21,859 bases of DNA from Nitriliruptoraceae bacterium (GTDB lineage Bacteria; Actinomycetota; Nitriliruptoria; Nitriliruptorales; Nitriliruptoraceae), in contig SKNP01000220.1 in the NCBI GenBank assembly GCA_007120485.1, forward strand, positions 1-21,859, in the 5' to 3' direction. Numbering within the stretch: position 1 is the first letter of the stretch; the number at the start of each line of letters is the position of its first letter. The position numbers were made by a program, and so were the translations under genes. Shown here one piece after another: positions 21,694-21,859 of this stretch. The notes under the pieces are model-generated. The model worked only from the letters and a program-made list of their open reading frames with translations, was not told the origin of the DNA and did no database searches.

Positions 21694-21859
21694 CTGACGT
21701 CCACCGATCCGTCGTTGCCGGACCCGTTCCAGCCGTTGCCCGACGAGTGGTTCCGCCGAGCCACGCTGCGCGACGGCAGCCGGGTCCTGCTGCGCTCGAT
21801 CCGTCCGTCCGACGCGGACCGGCTCGCGGAAGGGCTCCGCCAGCTCTCGCCGGCCTCGC
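21694..21859 (+). CDS. GNAT family N-acetyltransferase, N-terminal fragment
   Basis: The frame to the window end reads a typical GNAT N-terminus: FRRATLRDGSRVLLRSIRP, then SDADRLAEGLRQLSPAS, as in acetyltransferases whose next words are usually RYLRF. About 55 residues are visible. No ATG or GTG occurs in frame before the domain. CTG at 21694 with GGAG 7 nt upstream would give a natural-looking TSTDPSLPDPFQPL start. TTG at 21715 is the alternative, without a ribosome binding site. The gene is divergent from the miniprotein-molybdoenzyme pair. Target unknown. Confidence 0.7.
   Translation, partial: MTSTDPSLPDPFQPLPDEWFRRATLRDGSRVLLRSIRPSDADRLAEGLRQLSPAS

Overview
The window looks like chromosomal DNA from a high-GC Gram-positive bacterium of the Actinomycetota. 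The support is very G+C-rich codons, many GTG starts, a DUF222/HNH (13E12-type) gene, a flavoprotein–DUF1365–Cfa cluster like the one known from mycobacteria, and weak promoters with TAnnnT -10 boxes and no clear TTGACA. A deep actinobacterial, possibly salt-tolerant lineage such as Nitriliruptoria or Euzebya would fit the osmolyte genes, but that is inference. No rRNA, tRNA, CRISPR array, insertion sequence or phage gene was seen.

Region 1 (1-3545). On the minus strand, asnO and the start of ngg encode synthesis of the dipeptide osmolyte N-acetylglutaminylglutamine amide. A PhzF-family isomerase is divergent from them. Region 2 (3546-6887) holds a DUF222-HNH nuclease-like gene, a spacer with seven perfect-phase 13-bp tandem repeats, and an unrecognised three-helix membrane protein.

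Region 3 (6888-13436) centres on glycerol-3-phosphate-type oxidation: glpD, a SURF1-family oxidase assembly factor, then a tightly coupled trio. The trio is a GlpA-like DAO/BFD iron-sulfur flavoprotein, a pyridine-nucleotide-type flavoprotein and a four-cysteine DUF1667 protein. It probably forms a three-subunit dehydrogenase separate from GlpD. A perfect 11-2-11 palindrome lies just after its likely promoter.

Region 4 (13433-19449, minus strand) has an NAD-type glutamate dehydrogenase whose stop codon shares the tetranucleotide CTAG with the convergent DUF1667 gene. Upstream of it is a four-gene lipid-modification operon: flavin amine-oxidase-like protein, DUF1365, Cfa-type methyltransferase and a second Cfa-like methyltransferase. 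Every junction in that operon is a 4-nt stop/start overlap. A 310-nt leader upstream contains a 23-bp-arm inverted repeat.

Region 5 (19760-21859) has a membrane-anchored sulfite-oxidase-family molybdoenzyme with an internal twin-arginine motif, preceded by a 31-residue hydrophobic miniprotein with a near-perfect ribosome binding site. A divergent GNAT acetyltransferase runs off the window end. Terminator hairpins are mostly without U-tracts.
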